Assembly (NCBI GenBank): GCA_937923145.1
Contig: CALAJT010000015.1
Location: 110,892-174,891, forward strand
Direction: 5' to 3'
DNA length: 64,000 bases
Source: an uncultured Rubritalea sp.
GTDB lineage: Bacteria > Verrucomicrobiota > Verrucomicrobiia > Verrucomicrobiales > Akkermansiaceae
Shown: piece after piece, positions 21,189 through 31,463 of the stretch
Position numbering within the stretch: the stretch's first letter is position 1
Layout: the number at the start of each line of letters is the position of its first letter
Notes under the pieces: model-generated
What the model saw: the letters and a program-made list of their open reading frames with translations, nothing else
Told to the model about the DNA's origin: nothing
Database searches by the model: none
Made by a program: the position numbers and the translations under genes

Positions 21189-21473
21189 ATCTTCAGATTC
21201 CTATGAGCCTCTTACTGTAGTTATTTGTCTCAATACGGTTAGAGTAGCATTTCACGATCGAGAATGGTGCTTATTTTTCGTTCCTAACCATGTCTCTGGA
21301 GTTGGTGTAATGGTAGCCTTTGTGGACTCCGTAATTGCCTTTATAGTTGTTGTCATTCATGTAGGCGACTACGTTTGGAAAACTAGTAATGAGGTATCCT
21401 ACAACATAAGCAGTACGAAAAACATTTATTTTTCAGTGGCTAGATTTAGAAAAATGAGTAAGTTTTTATAGTA

Positions 21474-22022
21474 ATGGGACTTGGTAATATTGTACGTTTT
21501 ATGAAGGACAGGTATGTGACACCTGAACGTGATTTTGTAGCAGAAGATTATCGTCATTCGGACTTTGGGCGGATGTATGGCTGGTGGGTGCTCCTAGATG
21601 GTATCCGTGTGGCTTCACTAGAGTATCGTTGCTATTTAGAAGAACCAGTGCACATGTATGCGGTGACTGCTTTACACGAGACATTTTTCCGTATAGATCT
21701 AGATCCTGAGAAATGGGCTAGCCCTAAGCTTTCTGTTCAGAGTCAGTATGCTATGGACTATAGCCAACAAGGTCTCCAAATGGCAGCGGTGGGTGATGAA
21801 CTAATCGTAGTACAGAATCTCTATGTCCCTGAAAATTATTATGCCCAAAAGCATCGCAGCGTGACTGATCTGCACGAGAAATTACTCGCAAAAGCAGAGA
21901 GGAATACCGATCGGGAGAATGATCAGCAAGTTAACCAAGTCTTGGAAGATTCAGACGAAATTAATAAAGCAGAACTTACTTCCGTAGCAGCTGAAAATTC
22001 TAAGGATAGGATATTAGGCTAG
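21474..22022 (+). CDS. Hypothetical protein
   Basis: Single long ORF, 182 aa; no domain recognised. Confidence 0.7.
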   Translation: MGLGNIVRFMKDRYVTPERDFVAEDYRHSDFGRMYGWWVLLDGIRVASLEYRCYLEEPVHMYAVTALHETFFRIDLDPEKWASPKLSVQSQYAMDYSQQGLQMAAVGDELIVVQNLYVPENYYAQKHRSVTDLHEKLLAKAERNTDRENDQQVNQVLEDSDEINKAELTSVAAENSKDRILG

Positions 22023-22245
22023 AAATTATATATTTACGAGCATTCACTAGAGGCTGATGTTTTCTAGCTATCTATTTATCATCTCTTCTCCACTATACTT
22101 GAGTAGGTAAGCTAATTTAGGTAATGACTGGAATAAGAAAGTTGATATGGATCAGTCGTACTAGCTGATGTGAAACCATCAAGGGTGGAAATTGTGAAAT
22201 GTAAGATCATGTTACCGATCATATTTGCTAGAGCTGACTAAATAA

Positions 22246-23946
22246 TTATAGCCTAAAGAGTCCGCCGCCTTTTCTACCTATGAGAACAAATGCACCTGCT
22301 ATCGCTACTGCTAAGAAGACCATCGCCCATACTCCGAGTGCGGCTGCTATTTCATGTCCATTTCTCAATGTGCTAAGTAGTGCATAGATTGCCTTAGTTA
22401 CTGGATAGTGATCCACTTGCTGGGCTAGGATGAGACTATCTGAGACTTCTAACATGGCAAAAGCGAATGCTAGGATAGCTCCTGCTGTAACACTGGCACC
22501 GATGAGTGGTAGAGCGATACGCTTGAAAGTCCTACGTGGGCTAGCACCCATAGATTGCGCAGCTTCTTCTAGCACAGGATCACTCTGTTGGAGTCCTGCA
22601 ACAGCCGCTCTCACAACGTAAGGTAATCTTCTCACGGCATAAGCTAAGATAAGAAGGAATAGTGGTCCTCCACCTCCCATTTCTACGATCCAGCTGAATG
22701 GACCACCGACGTCACTTAGAGCACGGTAACCAAATGCCAGAACGAGTCCAGGAACTGCTAGCGGAAGCATCATGAGAGCATCTATGACATTACGCCCCCA
22801 GATCTTACTGCGGACAATTACCCATGCGATGGCAACACCGAGAATCACATCTAGTAATGTAGCACCGAGTGAGTAGATGAGACTGTTTTTTATGCTGCTC
22901 ATCACCATTGGATGACCGAGTCCATCAGTATAGTGCTGACTGGTCATACTTTCTGGAAAAATAGTGCCATACCAATCTCCTGATACGGAAAGGAACAAAA
23001 CGCCGAAATGCGGAACCGCAGCGATCAGAAATACCATCATAAAGCCAGATGCCATCAGCCAGCCTTGCCATCCTGTTAGCGATTTCTGCGCATAACGAGC
23101 CTTAGGTCGCGGAGTGGATCCAAGATTGTTTTTGCCAAAGATCAGCTTACTGACACCGAACACCACAACAGAGATCAAGAGCATAACTGCAACAAGTGCA
23201 TAAGGTGTAGGGTTATTATTAAGGTCTTTAATACCATCATAGATCTGCACGGGGGCAACTTTATGATAATCGAATACTAACGGCACACCTAGCTCTGTAA
23301 ATGACCAGATAAATACGATAGATGCCCCTGCGAAGACACCTGGCATACAGAGTGGCAGAGTGATTTTCTTAAAGCGTTTCCATGGGGAGGCGCCAAGGTT
23401 CTGAGCGGCTTGCTCCATTGCAGGATCGAGTTTGTTTAGAGCGGCTAAGATATTGATAAATAGAATAGGATAAAGGTGCAGGGCATTCATTAGAACAACT
23501 CCCCAGAACTTACTCTGTCCCATCCAGTCAGTAGGATCTCCAGCATCCATGAAGCCGATATCAGTGAGAAAGGCATTCAGTGCACCTTCAACACCAAGGA
23601 TATGTTTCACACCCACAGCACCCACGAATGGAGGTAGCACGAGAGGTGCAAGAATCAGGATATTAAGCCATTTCTTACCAGGGAAAATCCAGCGGTATGA
23701 AGCGAGAGCTAGCGGCAGGGCGATGATGAAAGTAACGAACGTACTAGTAATCCCGAGACAGAAAGCATTCCACATACCTTCGAGATAATTCGGGTTCATA
23801 AAGATATTCAGCAAGTAGTCCCATGTGAATCCGCCATCCGCATCTTGGAAAGCTACTTTGAGGATCTCGAATACAGGGTAGACGAAGAAATAGCCAAAGA
23901 AGACTGTGACCAAGATGGTGATGATTGTCGCTTTTTTACTATTCAT
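22246..23946 (-). CDS. Iron(III)-type ABC transporter permease (fused double permease, FbpB-like)
   Basis: Two EAAxxxG-type loops (EQAAQNLGASPWKRFKKITLPL and EEAAQSMGASPRRTFKRIALPL). Confidence 0.9.
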   Translation of the reverse strand: MNSKKATIITILVTVFFGYFFVYPVFEILKVAFQDADGGFTWDYLLNIFMNPNYLEGMWNAFCLGITSTFVTFIIALPLALASYRWIFPGKKWLNILILAPLVLPPFVGAVGVKHILGVEGALNAFLTDIGFMDAGDPTDWMGQSKFWGVVLMNALHLYPILFINILAALNKLDPAMEQAAQNLGASPWKRFKKITLPLCMPGVFAGASIVFIWSFTELGVPLVFDYHKVAPVQIYDGIKDLNNNPTPYALVAVMLLISVVVFGVSKLIFGKNNLGSTPRPKARYAQKSLTGWQGWLMASGFMMVFLIAAVPHFGVLFLSVSGDWYGTIFPESMTSQHYTDGLGHPMVMSSIKNSLIYSLGATLLDVILGVAIAWVIVRSKIWGRNVIDALMMLPLAVPGLVLAFGYRALSDVGGPFSWIVEMGGGGPLFLLILAYAVRRLPYVVRAAVAGLQQSDPVLEEAAQSMGASPRRTFKRIALPLIGASVTAGAILAFAFAMLEVSDSLILAQQVDHYPVTKAIYALLSTLRNGHEIAAALGVWAMVFLAVAIAGAFVLIGRKGGGLFRL

Positions 23947-25507
23947 TCTCTAAGTCTTTCTCTGCACGTTTAAGAGCATCCGAGTATTGTCTCCGGAAGA
24001 TGGCTGCTAGATCATTGAATCGATCTGCTGCGAAGAGTGTGCGCTTTTGGCGTTCCACATTAGAGCCCTTGCGTCTGTTATCTAGTAGTGACCTGAGTTC
24101 TTCAGTCTTCTTGTATGAGAAGAGGGCCACGTCATTGAACCGCTTCAGAGCATCTGGTTTCATACGGCCATTAGCATCCAAGTTCTCTATCAATGCTTGC
24201 CAAGCGTTAGTAAGCTCATCGTGGGTATCGATACACATCACTCGGATCTCCTCACGCATCGCCTCGAAGAGATCTCCAGTGATCGACTCATCATAGATCA
24301 GCCCATCCGTTCGTTCATAAGGATTCTGATCAGCATCAGTAAAGTCTTTTAAATTCTCTGAAGTATAGACATCTGGCCTGATTGGGAGTCTACGGAGTGC
24401 GCTATATTTAGGACCATTTTTTGTGCCTGGCTTCTTATTCCATAGTAACTGCGCCTCCTTAGTAAGCAGAAATTCTACAAATCCCTGAGCGACTTCAGGC
24501 TGGAGAGCACCACGAAATACAGCCACGGGATCTACTCCTGTGCTAGTGCCCCCTTTTGGAGAAATCCATACTAGCCTGCTAGTGCCATCCCCTTTCTTTA
24601 GCTTCTCATTATAAGTGCGTCCGTAGAAATCAATACACATCCCAGCCACCGCATCGCCCTGTGCGACATCGTGCGGAATCTTAGTAGCGCTGTCGGTAAA
24701 GTAACGTGCATTAGCAGATATTTTCTGTATCAGCTGCATCCCTTTTTTCCATCCCTCACGGATACAACGGTTACGAAGATCTTGCGCAGTCTCACCTGGC
24801 TGCCTATTAGAAACAGCGATTTCTATAGCGATTTTCTGCTGTATCAGCATTTCAAAAGCTCGTGCAGCACTCCCACTCTTTGTCGGGTCAGCTAGTGCTA
24901 ATTTACCAAAATATTTAGGATCAGCTAGATCATCCCAGCTAGTAGGAGTTTTTACTCCAATACGCTTAATACCGTCCGTATTATAGCAGATACCGAACTC
25001 GCTCATACAGACACCAATCCAGCGTTGATTATCGCCATAGCAGCGCTCCCCGCTGAATCTTTTCTGAATCCCGTTATCGCCAAACCATTCCTTGCGAGTC
25101 TCAAAGACATCTAACTTCACTAGCCGCTCCTTAGCCGCCAATTTCTTAAATAAATAATCTCCACCACCGAACATTACATCCACCCTTATGCCTTCTTCGC
25201 CTCTCTCCTCAGATCTCTTGAAGTCTCCTTCTAGAACCATACGTATCTCGCTCGTTCCACCTGGCGTGCGCCAGTCTACGAACACTTTCTTACTAGTCTT
25301 ATCCTGCCAATATTTAGAAAATGCTTCGCCGAATTCAGCACGGATCGTCGCATTATGCGGAGTCATCACGACTAATCTCATATCTTCATCACCCGATGCC
25401 ACCGACTCGCTTCGCTGCAATAGCAGGGGAGCTACAGCTACGAAGATCAGTGCTAGTATAAGCTGCACTTCCTTTTTCTTCAGATTATTGATGATAAATT
25501 CCTTCAT
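23939..25507 (-). CDS. ABC transporter substrate-binding protein (iron/thiamine family)
   Basis: Sits between permease and ATPase genes; PTSWDDLADPKYFGKLALADPTKSGSA typical of the FbpA-like family. Confidence 0.88.
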   Translation of the reverse strand: MKEFIINNLKKKEVQLILALIFVAVAPLLLQRSESVASGDEDMRLVVMTPHNATIRAEFGEAFSKYWQDKTSKKVFVDWRTPGGTSEIRMVLEGDFKRSEERGEEGIRVDVMFGGGDYLFKKLAAKERLVKLDVFETRKEWFGDNGIQKRFSGERCYGDNQRWIGVCMSEFGICYNTDGIKRIGVKTPTSWDDLADPKYFGKLALADPTKSGSAARAFEMLIQQKIAIEIAVSNRQPGETAQDLRNRCIREGWKKGMQLIQKISANARYFTDSATKIPHDVAQGDAVAGMCIDFYGRTYNEKLKKGDGTSRLVWISPKGGTSTGVDPVAVFRGALQPEVAQGFVEFLLTKEAQLLWNKKPGTKNGPKYSALRRLPIRPDVYTSENLKDFTDADQNPYERTDGLIYDESITGDLFEAMREEIRVMCIDTHDELTNAWQALIENLDANGRMKPDALKRFNDVALFSYKKTEELRSLLDNRRKGSNVERQKRTLFAADRFNDLAAIFRRQYSDALKRAEKDLENE

Positions 25508-26598
25508 TACGGCTTCAGGATCACTACGTCATTCTGGCGGGCGGTTAGATGGACTTGGGCGCCTGGATCAATCAGATTGCGTGGGTTCATCACAGTAACT
25601 TGGAGATAGATACCTTCTTGGCTTCGCACTAGATATTGGATTGTTGCACCTTGGTAAACACGTTCTAGAACCTTGCCACTGACCTGATTAATCACGTCAC
25701 CACTGTCATCGAATTTGACTACCTCTGGTCGCATTGATGCGATTACTTTATCACCGACAGTAGGTTTCCAGCTCTTGTCAGTCACCGTTCCCTGGAGGAT
25801 TTCTCCAGCCTTGGAAATAGCTCTAACCACGTAGCTTTCCTCAGTATCGCGCACGATCCAGTCCACCTTGCCACTGATCATATTCGTCTCACCCATGAAT
25901 GAAGCGACATGCTTCGACTGGGGCCATCTGTAAATATCTTCCGGTGTGCCGATCTGCTCGACCTTACCGTTATTCATCACTGCGATCTTATCTGCTACAC
26001 TGAGAGCTTCCTCCTGATCATGAGTAACATACACAGCAGTGAGTTTATACTCCTTAACAATTCTGCGGATTTCCCCACGCATCTCCATCCGGAGTTGGGC
26101 ATCAAGGTTAGAAAGCGGTTCGTCTAGAAGTAGACATTTAGGACGAACTACTAGCGCACGAGCCAGAGCCACTCGCTGTTGTTGACCTCCAGAAAGTTGG
26201 TCGATTCGTCTGTCTTCATAGCCTTCCAGTCGCACACCCTTTAGTGCCTCTATGGTTCTGTCAACGAGTTCGTCTCCATCAATACCACGTTCTTCTAAGC
26301 CGAATGCTACATTCTCAGCTACTGTCATATGCGGCCATAGAGCGTAGGACTGAAACATCATGGCCGCCTCACGCTTATGAGTTGGGACAGTAGTGACATT
26401 TCTCTCACCGAAATAGATACGCCCGCTATCAGGTTTTTCCAAACCAGCGATCATTCGTAGAAGAGTAGTCTTACCGCAACCACTAGCGCCGAGGAGGAAA
26501 AATAAATCACCTTCAGGCACAGTCAGGCTCACCTCATTGAGCGCCACGACATCTTTACCGAAGCTCTTATTTACCTTATCTATACGAATCGCATCCAT
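25507..26598 (-). CDS. ABC transporter ATP-binding protein (FbpC/PotA-like)
   Basis: GASGCGKTTLLRMIAGLE, LSGGQQQRVALARALV, LLLDEPLSNLDAQLR, TOBE-like C-terminus. Confidence 0.95.
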   Translation of the reverse strand: MDAIRIDKVNKSFGKDVVALNEVSLTVPEGDLFFLLGASGCGKTTLLRMIAGLEKPDSGRIYFGERNVTTVPTHKREAAMMFQSYALWPHMTVAENVAFGLEERGIDGDELVDRTIEALKGVRLEGYEDRRIDQLSGGQQQRVALARALVVRPKCLLLDEPLSNLDAQLRMEMRGEIRRIVKEYKLTAVYVTHDQEEALSVADKIAVMNNGKVEQIGTPEDIYRWPQSKHVASFMGETNMISGKVDWIVRDTEESYVVRAISKAGEILQGTVTDKSWKPTVGDKVIASMRPEVVKFDDSGDVINQVSGKVLERVYQGATIQYLVRSQEGIYLQVTVMNPRNLIDPGAQVHLTARQNDVVILKP

Positions 26599-26793
26599 GT
26601 AAAAGAGTTATAGGCACAATCGTAAAAAAGAATCAACCCCTCTACGTGAACAAATGGAAATAAGGATGCTTAAGAGACAGGTAAAAGTCCTCATCTGGAA
26701 TGATAGATGTAAATATTGATAGCCTTGCTAACTAGGGTTTCTAGCACTGAGTTCTCATCTTATCTCAGATTTAAGATAGGGGTAAAACCAAAA

Positions 26794-26821
26794 GACCGCC
26801 AAGTCGTAAGACATGGCGGTC
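26794..26821 (-). terminator. Terminator hairpin downstream of tRNA-Pro
   Basis: GACCGCCA...TGGCGGTC followed by TTTTGGTTTT on the minus strand. Confidence 0.7.
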
Positions 26822-26823
26822 AA

Positions 26824-26904
<81 letters not shown>

Positions 26905-27028
26905 ATCTAGTCGGTAAGATGAATCTCGTATTGAGAGTCACCTTCTTGGTGCGGGCGGAGACTCATACAAAGTGACGAATTAATCAAGCTATCTTTTTAA
27001 AATAATGCACTTTTCTTTAAGATAGTTC

Positions 27029-27895
27029 CTAATGAACCAAATTTTCCAGCATTTGGCCATATTTGACATAGCTTTGGTAGCACTGTTCCCAGTCTACTTC
27101 GTCCGCTTTCGCATGGAAGACAGTTGCGACGTGAGGCTCGATAGCGATGAAGCCAGTGTAGTTGTCCTTCTTCAGCTCAGAGATGATTGCTTGCACATGG
27201 CTCTGACCTTCTCCAGGATAGGTGTAAACTGGCTCTACGTCTGCTGTTACAGGATTGATACAATCTTTCACATGCACATGTATGACATTCTCTTTCACAG
27301 CATTGAAGAACTCTAAGCTATCTTGCCAAGGGAATGTCCCGTCACTACTTGGCTTAGAGCGGTCGTGTTGGAAAGTTGGGTTGCCAGTGTCGAAGATGAG
27401 CTTCATATCAGGGACTTCCTCAATGAGACGAAGTGTGTGCTCTGCTGAGAAGCCACCCCAATTCATACAGTTCTCGTGCGCAGTGATGAGCCCGGCATCA
27501 GTGAATCTCTGAGTGATCTCTCTAAGTCTGCGAAAGCGTTCTTGCTCTTGCTGGTCTTGTCCCCATGGCTCTTGTGCATAGGACATGACACGGACGATCT
27601 CTGTGCCGAGGCGCTTCATCCTAGGAATGCTTCGCTCTACTTCGGCTAGGGTGATATCAAAATCAGTGGTAATAGACTTTGCCCAAGTTCCGATCAGTGA
27701 TCCAAACTCTGCGATGCGAATTCCCGCATCCTTTAGCTGTGCTTCAGCGGTATCAAAAGCTTCATCACTAAGGTCGTGAATGTTCTTACCATCAATTCCG
27801 CGAGCGGAAATGTAGTCCCAGCCGAGTTCTTGGGTGGCTTTGATCTGTGTGGCTAGGTCAGCCCCAGCTTCGTCTGCGAATCCTGTTAGTATCAT
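27029..27895 (-). CDS. Sugar phosphate isomerase/epimerase (xylose isomerase-like TIM barrel)
   Basis: TGFADEAGADLATQIKATQELGWDYISARG; HENCMNWGG; FDTGNPTF. Confidence 0.88.
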   Translation of the reverse strand: MILTGFADEAGADLATQIKATQELGWDYISARGIDGKNIHDLSDEAFDTAEAQLKDAGIRIAEFGSLIGTWAKSITTDFDITLAEVERSIPRMKRLGTEIVRVMSYAQEPWGQDQQEQERFRRLREITQRFTDAGLITAHENCMNWGGFSAEHTLRLIEEVPDMKLIFDTGNPTFQHDRSKPSSDGTFPWQDSLEFFNAVKENVIHVHVKDCINPVTADVEPVYTYPGEGQSHVQAIISELKKDNYTGFIAIEPHVATVFHAKADEVDWEQCYQSYVKYGQMLENLVH

Positions 27896-27912
27896 GGTTT
27901 AGAAAGTTTATT

Positions 27913-28962
27913 TTATTTTACATCTACCCACTTGCCGTCGTTCTTAGCGCTTTCATAGATAGCGGTGATGACTGCTACTGCTTTTCTGGCTTCGAGACAG
28001 TCTACAGATGGTCGGCGACCTTCTTTGATGGCGCTGACTACTTCTTCAAAGTTTCTCTGGTGACCAGTGAAGTTGATGGCGTTTGGATCGTTGGCTCCTA
28101 GACCTACTGCGTCATCGCTAGCCATTAGGTTAGCATGGACGTATTTGTCTTCTGGGGCTGGATTCTTGAAGTCCCAGACTTTAAAGTGTTCGTCTGCTAG
28201 GAAGGCGCTGCCCTCACTACCGCAGATGTTTACTTCTGCTGGATGACCAGTGGATGACCAGCATGAAGTAGAGCCCTGGACGATGCCTTTGGCGCCATTT
28301 TCAAACTCTAATAGGGCTACGGCTGTGTCCTCTACTTCAATGTTCTCGTGAGTGAGTAGTCCCATAGATGCAGTGACTCTTTTCACTGGTCCGACTGTGT
28401 GGACGAGTTGGTCAATGATGTGGATGGACTGGTTCATTAATGCGCCGCCTCCATCGAGAGCCCATGTGCCTCTCCAGCCAGCAGAGTCGTAGTATTCTTG
28501 GGTGCGATACCATTTGATAGATGCTTCTACGAGTGTGAGTGTGCCGAAGCGTCCCTTGTCCACAGCGTCCTTGAGGACTACTACAGATTCGTTGAATCTA
28601 CGGTTGAGAATAGCGGCAAGAGTTACTTTATTACTGTCAGCTGCTTCGATCATCGGATCGATTTTCTCTATTGTGACCTCTAGTGGCTTTTCACAGATGA
28701 CGTGCTTACCAGCATTGATACCAGCGAGAGCAGGTTCCATGTGTGTGCCAGATGGAGTGCCAATGGTGATGATCTCTAGCTCAGGATCAGCTAGGAACTC
28801 TTCTATTGTGTCATATGTTTTAATACCATTTTCCTTGGCAAACTCATTGGATCGTTCTGAGTTTCTGTCGTAGCATGAATGTAGTGAACTACCTTCCATT
28901 GCTTCGATCGCCTTTGCGTGAAAGTTAGCGATCATTCCTGTTCCTACTATTCCGAATTTCAT
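27913..28962 (-). CDS. Gfo/Idh/MocA family oxidoreductase
   Basis: GIVGTGMIANFHAKAIEAM; GKHVICEKPLEVT. Confidence 0.92.
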   Translation of the reverse strand: MKFGIVGTGMIANFHAKAIEAMEGSSLHSCYDRNSERSNEFAKENGIKTYDTIEEFLADPELEIITIGTPSGTHMEPALAGINAGKHVICEKPLEVTIEKIDPMIEAADSNKVTLAAILNRRFNESVVVLKDAVDKGRFGTLTLVEASIKWYRTQEYYDSAGWRGTWALDGGGALMNQSIHIIDQLVHTVGPVKRVTASMGLLTHENIEVEDTAVALLEFENGAKGIVQGSTSCWSSTGHPAEVNICGSEGSAFLADEHFKVWDFKNPAPEDKYVHANLMASDDAVGLGANDPNAINFTGHQRNFEEVVSAIKEGRRPSVDCLEARKAVAVITAIYESAKNDGKWVDVK

Positions 28963-28987
28963 AATTATTTGTGTTAGAGATTGTTAA

Positions 28988-30607
28988 TTAGGCGATTTTA
29001 TTACGCTTCATGAACCCTGAGATACCTATGACTGCTAGCGCGGCTAGACCTATCATTCCTATGATTCCTGGAGTTCCTTTTGAGTTGAGTGCCCAGATAG
29101 ATGCAAATGTAGCCACACCAGCTGAGGTGAACATGAGTGCATTGATGAGACCTCTGCGTTTAGGAAGTTGGTCGCCAAGTGCTGATCTAGAGTTCATTAA
29201 TAATAAGAAGCCTAGGTAAGCTATCGGTAGCAATGTGGTAGCGATAATTGAGGCAGGGATCTGCATCGCAGCCTTAGCGTCTCCGCTCCATAGATAAGGT
29301 GAGAAGAAGCCTGCTACGGCTGGCATCATAGCACCGAGGATGAAGTATTTCGCATTTCCGACCTTATTGAATGCTTCACTAATTGCGTAGCCATTCATCA
29401 TCATGTGGACAAGTAGTGTAGAGATAGCCATGGCTAGAACTCCTATTCCGAAGATCTTCTGTGAGTTTTCTCCGAGGAATGGCTCTAGAGAAGCTGCTAA
29501 GTTTTTAGCCCCTCTGTTAGAGAGCATCGCTGCGAGTTGTTTTTCTTCTAATGGGAGAGCTTCTCTGAGTTGACCTTTAGCTGCGCCATCTAGTGTTGCG
29601 AAGTCTTTGTTAGAGGAAGAAAGTTTGGTGTCTACGACTTTATAATAAGCGTTTTCCATACCTGGGAGTGGCTTGCCATCAGCGGAGATCATATCCGCAT
29701 GTTTAGCGTGGAATGATGCTGCAGAGGCGATCACTAGTGCAGAAGCTCCGAGGATAAATGGAACGAAGAGTCCGAGTAGTAGATCATATCGTGAGAGTTC
29801 ACGGTGTGGCTTACCCCAGCCTTTTTTCTTGAGTGAATAAGGGAGTAGGAAAGTCATGTTGATACCCACCGCTGTTCCGAAGGCAGCAATGATTTTTCCA
29901 CGTTGTTCACCTGTGACGTATTCTGTCCAGTAACTAGCGTTATCACCTGTAGTGGCGATGGCAGCTGCGATCTGATCCGTAGGTCTAAATAGAGCTGTGA
30001 AGTCTGGGATGAGTCCTGAGAAAAGGCTGCTCCACTGAACAGCTCCCTTTGAGATGAGGATGACCACTACAGCCATGAAACAGATGACGATGATTCCTAC
30101 AAGAACCTTGAGGATGTTGTCGATCAGAGCTGCCGCTCTTGTATTCTTCTGTGAAATACAGATAAGCGCCATTGCTATAATAAAGAGTGATCCTGTGATG
30201 ACGTAAGGTCCAGGAGTGAAGCCGAGATTATCCTCAATAGCACCTCGGCCGAGTGAGAACTGGGCGGCACAGAAGACCGTGTCAGCAATTACTGTGGCAA
30301 TGAGCCATCCCCAAGCCAGAGTGGGTGAAACTTTCTTCTCCATCACACGGAATGGGCGTTCTTCACATGAGAGTGTCACGTAAGAGATGGCTGCTAGCAT
30401 GATGATACCACAGAGCATGGCGAGTGGCTGCAGCCAGAGGAATTCATATCCACCGATAACACCGAGGTAGAGTGCACCAACGAGTGAACCACCTCCCAGA
30501 GTTACTGCTGCCTGAACCCAACCAGGACCTGACATTTTCCCATAGATTCCGAGCTTTGTGAGTAAGCCACCATTTCGGGCTTTTTCGAGTTGTGAGTGAT
30601 TATTCAT
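28988..30607 (-). CDS. Nramp-family-like transporter (atypical)
   Basis: KMSGPGWVQAAVTLGGGSLVGALYLG followed by many TM segments; Nramp-like N-terminus without DPGN. Confidence 0.75.
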   Translation of the reverse strand: MNNHSQLEKARNGGLLTKLGIYGKMSGPGWVQAAVTLGGGSLVGALYLGVIGGYEFLWLQPLAMLCGIIMLAAISYVTLSCEERPFRVMEKKVSPTLAWGWLIATVIADTVFCAAQFSLGRGAIEDNLGFTPGPYVITGSLFIIAMALICISQKNTRAAALIDNILKVLVGIIVICFMAVVVILISKGAVQWSSLFSGLIPDFTALFRPTDQIAAAIATTGDNASYWTEYVTGEQRGKIIAAFGTAVGINMTFLLPYSLKKKGWGKPHRELSRYDLLLGLFVPFILGASALVIASAASFHAKHADMISADGKPLPGMENAYYKVVDTKLSSSNKDFATLDGAAKGQLREALPLEEKQLAAMLSNRGAKNLAASLEPFLGENSQKIFGIGVLAMAISTLLVHMMMNGYAISEAFNKVGNAKYFILGAMMPAVAGFFSPYLWSGDAKAAMQIPASIIATTLLPIAYLGFLLLMNSRSALGDQLPKRRGLINALMFTSAGVATFASIWALNSKGTPGIIGMIGLAALAVIGISGFMKRNKIA

Positions 30608-30680
30608 AAATTTTATTTTTGTTAAAGTTTCGTCGTCTCAGACCAATGACTATTGACCTGTGATTATTGACAGCTACGGG

Positions 30681-31451
30681 CTATATACTCATTGAGTTGA
30701 ATCCACCGTCTACGATCATTTCATGACCGGTGATGAATCCACCTGCTGTGCTAGATGCTAGTAAGATTGTTGCGCCGATGAGTTCATCTGGGTTACCAAA
30801 ACGATCCATTGGTGTGTGGCCCATGATGGTCGCTATACGGGATTCATCAAGCACGCTTTTATTTTGTTCAGCAGGGAAGAATCCTGGGACGAGTGTGTTG
30901 ACGCGGATCTTCTGGTTTGCCCACTCACGTGCAAGGTTTTTGCTGAGGTTATGGACGGCGGCTTTAGAAGCAGAGTAGGAAAAGACGCGGGAGAGAGGAT
31001 TTAGTCCAGAAATAGATCCTAGGTTAATAATACTGCCTTCAGCATCCTTTTCCAGCCAGTATTTAGCGAAGACCTGACAAGCGACAAGTGTAGCTGTTAG
31101 ATTGACGTTGATAATATTATTAAACTCTTCAGTGCTTATATCCAGTACTGGAGTTGGTGAGTTAATTCCAGCTCCGTTTACTAAGATATCGACCTTGCCA
31201 AATTCCTTTAAAACATCAGCGAGTAACTTGTCTATAGATTCACGTGTGCTGATGTCAGCTGCTATGAAGTGGGCATTACCCCCTATCTGGTCGATACGAG
31301 TTTGTGCCTTTTCAGCATTTCTACCAACGAGCACGACAGTAGCACCTGCCTTAGCAAGTCCGCCCGCCATGTGGCTACAGAGTTCTCCTGTGCCACCGAT
31401 GACGACTGCTACTTTGTTTTCAAGTGAGAATAATTTTTCTAGATAATGCAT
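30681..31451 (-). CDS. SDR-family oxidoreductase (fructuronate/mannonate reductase-like)
   Basis: Glycine-rich NAD(P) motif [41 protein letters not shown]-terminal [13 protein letters not shown]. Confidence 0.9.
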   Translation of the reverse strand: MHYLEKLFSLENKVAVVIGGTGELCSHMAGGLAKAGATVVLVGRNAEKAQTRIDQIGGNAHFIAADISTRESIDKLLADVLKEFGKVDILVNGAGINSPTPVLDISTEEFNNIINVNLTATLVACQVFAKYWLEKDAEGSIINLGSISGLNPLSRVFSYSASKAAVHNLSKNLAREWANQKIRVNTLVPGFFPAEQNKSVLDESRIATIMGHTPMDRFGNPDELIGATILLASSTAGGFITGHEMIVDGGFNSMSI

Positions 31452-31463
31452 AATTTTAGAGAG

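Noticed and set aside
21271-21432. Minus-strand open frame ...RTAYVVGYLITSFPNVVAYMNDNNYKGNYGVHKGYHYTNSRDMVRNEK*
   Set aside because: Looks protein-like but has no plausible start and no family I recognise; possibly a decayed gene end, too weak to annotate.
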